56,357 bases of DNA from Gamarada debralockiae. Lineage: Eukaryota; Ascomycota; Leotiomycetes; Helotiales; Hyphodiscaceae. The first letter of the stretch is position 1; every line of letters starts with the position of its first letter. Below, piece by piece: positions 56,325-56,357 of the stretch. The position numbers and the translations under genes are program-made. Where the stretch lies: positions 1 to 56,357 of the forward strand of contig NXFV01001709.1 in the NCBI GenBank assembly GCA_002803225.1, written 5' to 3'. The notes beneath the pieces are model-generated. The model was not told where the DNA came from and did not search any database. It saw nothing but the letters and a program-made list of their open reading frames with translations.

Positions 56325-56357
<33 letters not shown>
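56325..56357. other. 33-base poly-C at the window end
   Basis: The last 33 bases are all C. No other C or G run of this length occurs in the window. It is most simply an assembly or sequencing artefact at a contig end. Confidence 0.85.

Noticed and set aside
1..56357. tRNA, rRNA and CRISPR-type arrays
   Set aside because: I looked for B-box-like GGTTCGANTCC strings and regular spacer arrays on both strands and found none that convinced me; a covariance-model scan would be the decisive test.

Overview
The window reads as nuclear DNA of a filamentous ascomycete (Pezizomycotina; Leotiomycetes is my best guess, from gene families and the beta-tubulin intron pattern, and is inference only). Genes are split by short introns (about 41-206 bp) with GTxxGT donors, CTAAC/CTAAT-like branch sites and YAG acceptors. 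HET-domain, ankyrin, GH125, DUF3112 and Whi2-type genes are all typical of that group. I see no tRNA, rRNA, CRISPR or prokaryotic feature.

Layout. 0-8.7 kb is a decayed block: an ankyrin-repeat relic at the left edge, an ankyrin protein gene whose NLR-like 5' part is frame-broken, and a broken HET gene on the minus strand. 8.7-22.2 kb is a healthy block: a secreted GH125 mannosidase, two multi-pass membrane proteins, a 2-oxoglutarate/Fe(II) dioxygenase and a Kha1-type K+/H+ antiporter. 22.2-32.7 kb is a gene desert with low-copy repeats and hairpins. 32.7-43.9 kb has an intact bZIP regulator, a frameshifted CIA30-domain gene, a broken argininosuccinate synthase gene, an intact seven-exon beta-tubulin gene and a GCN20-type ABC-F gene. 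44-49.5 kb is a graveyard: two reading frames each cut by one TGA, a heavily eroded GH13 alpha-amylase gene and a probable DUF3433 tail. 50-51.5 kb is a Whi2-like gene that lacks an ATG. 52.4-55.2 kb is a three-member cluster of an unfamiliar gene family (F-box/2EXR-like N terminus plus a cysteine cluster), with two divergent members and one broken one. The window ends in 33 consecutive C, which looks like an assembly artefact.

Overall picture. Housekeeping genes (TUB2, GCN20, KHA1) keep perfect frames and splice sites, so the many broken genes around them are unlikely to be only base-calling noise. The broken set mixes self/non-self recognition genes (NLR/ankyrin, HET), starch degradation (alpha-amylase) and arginine biosynthesis (ARG1). 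If no intact copies exist elsewhere, this would fit a host-dependent lifestyle. The most novel item is the small clustered family at 52.4-55.2 kb.
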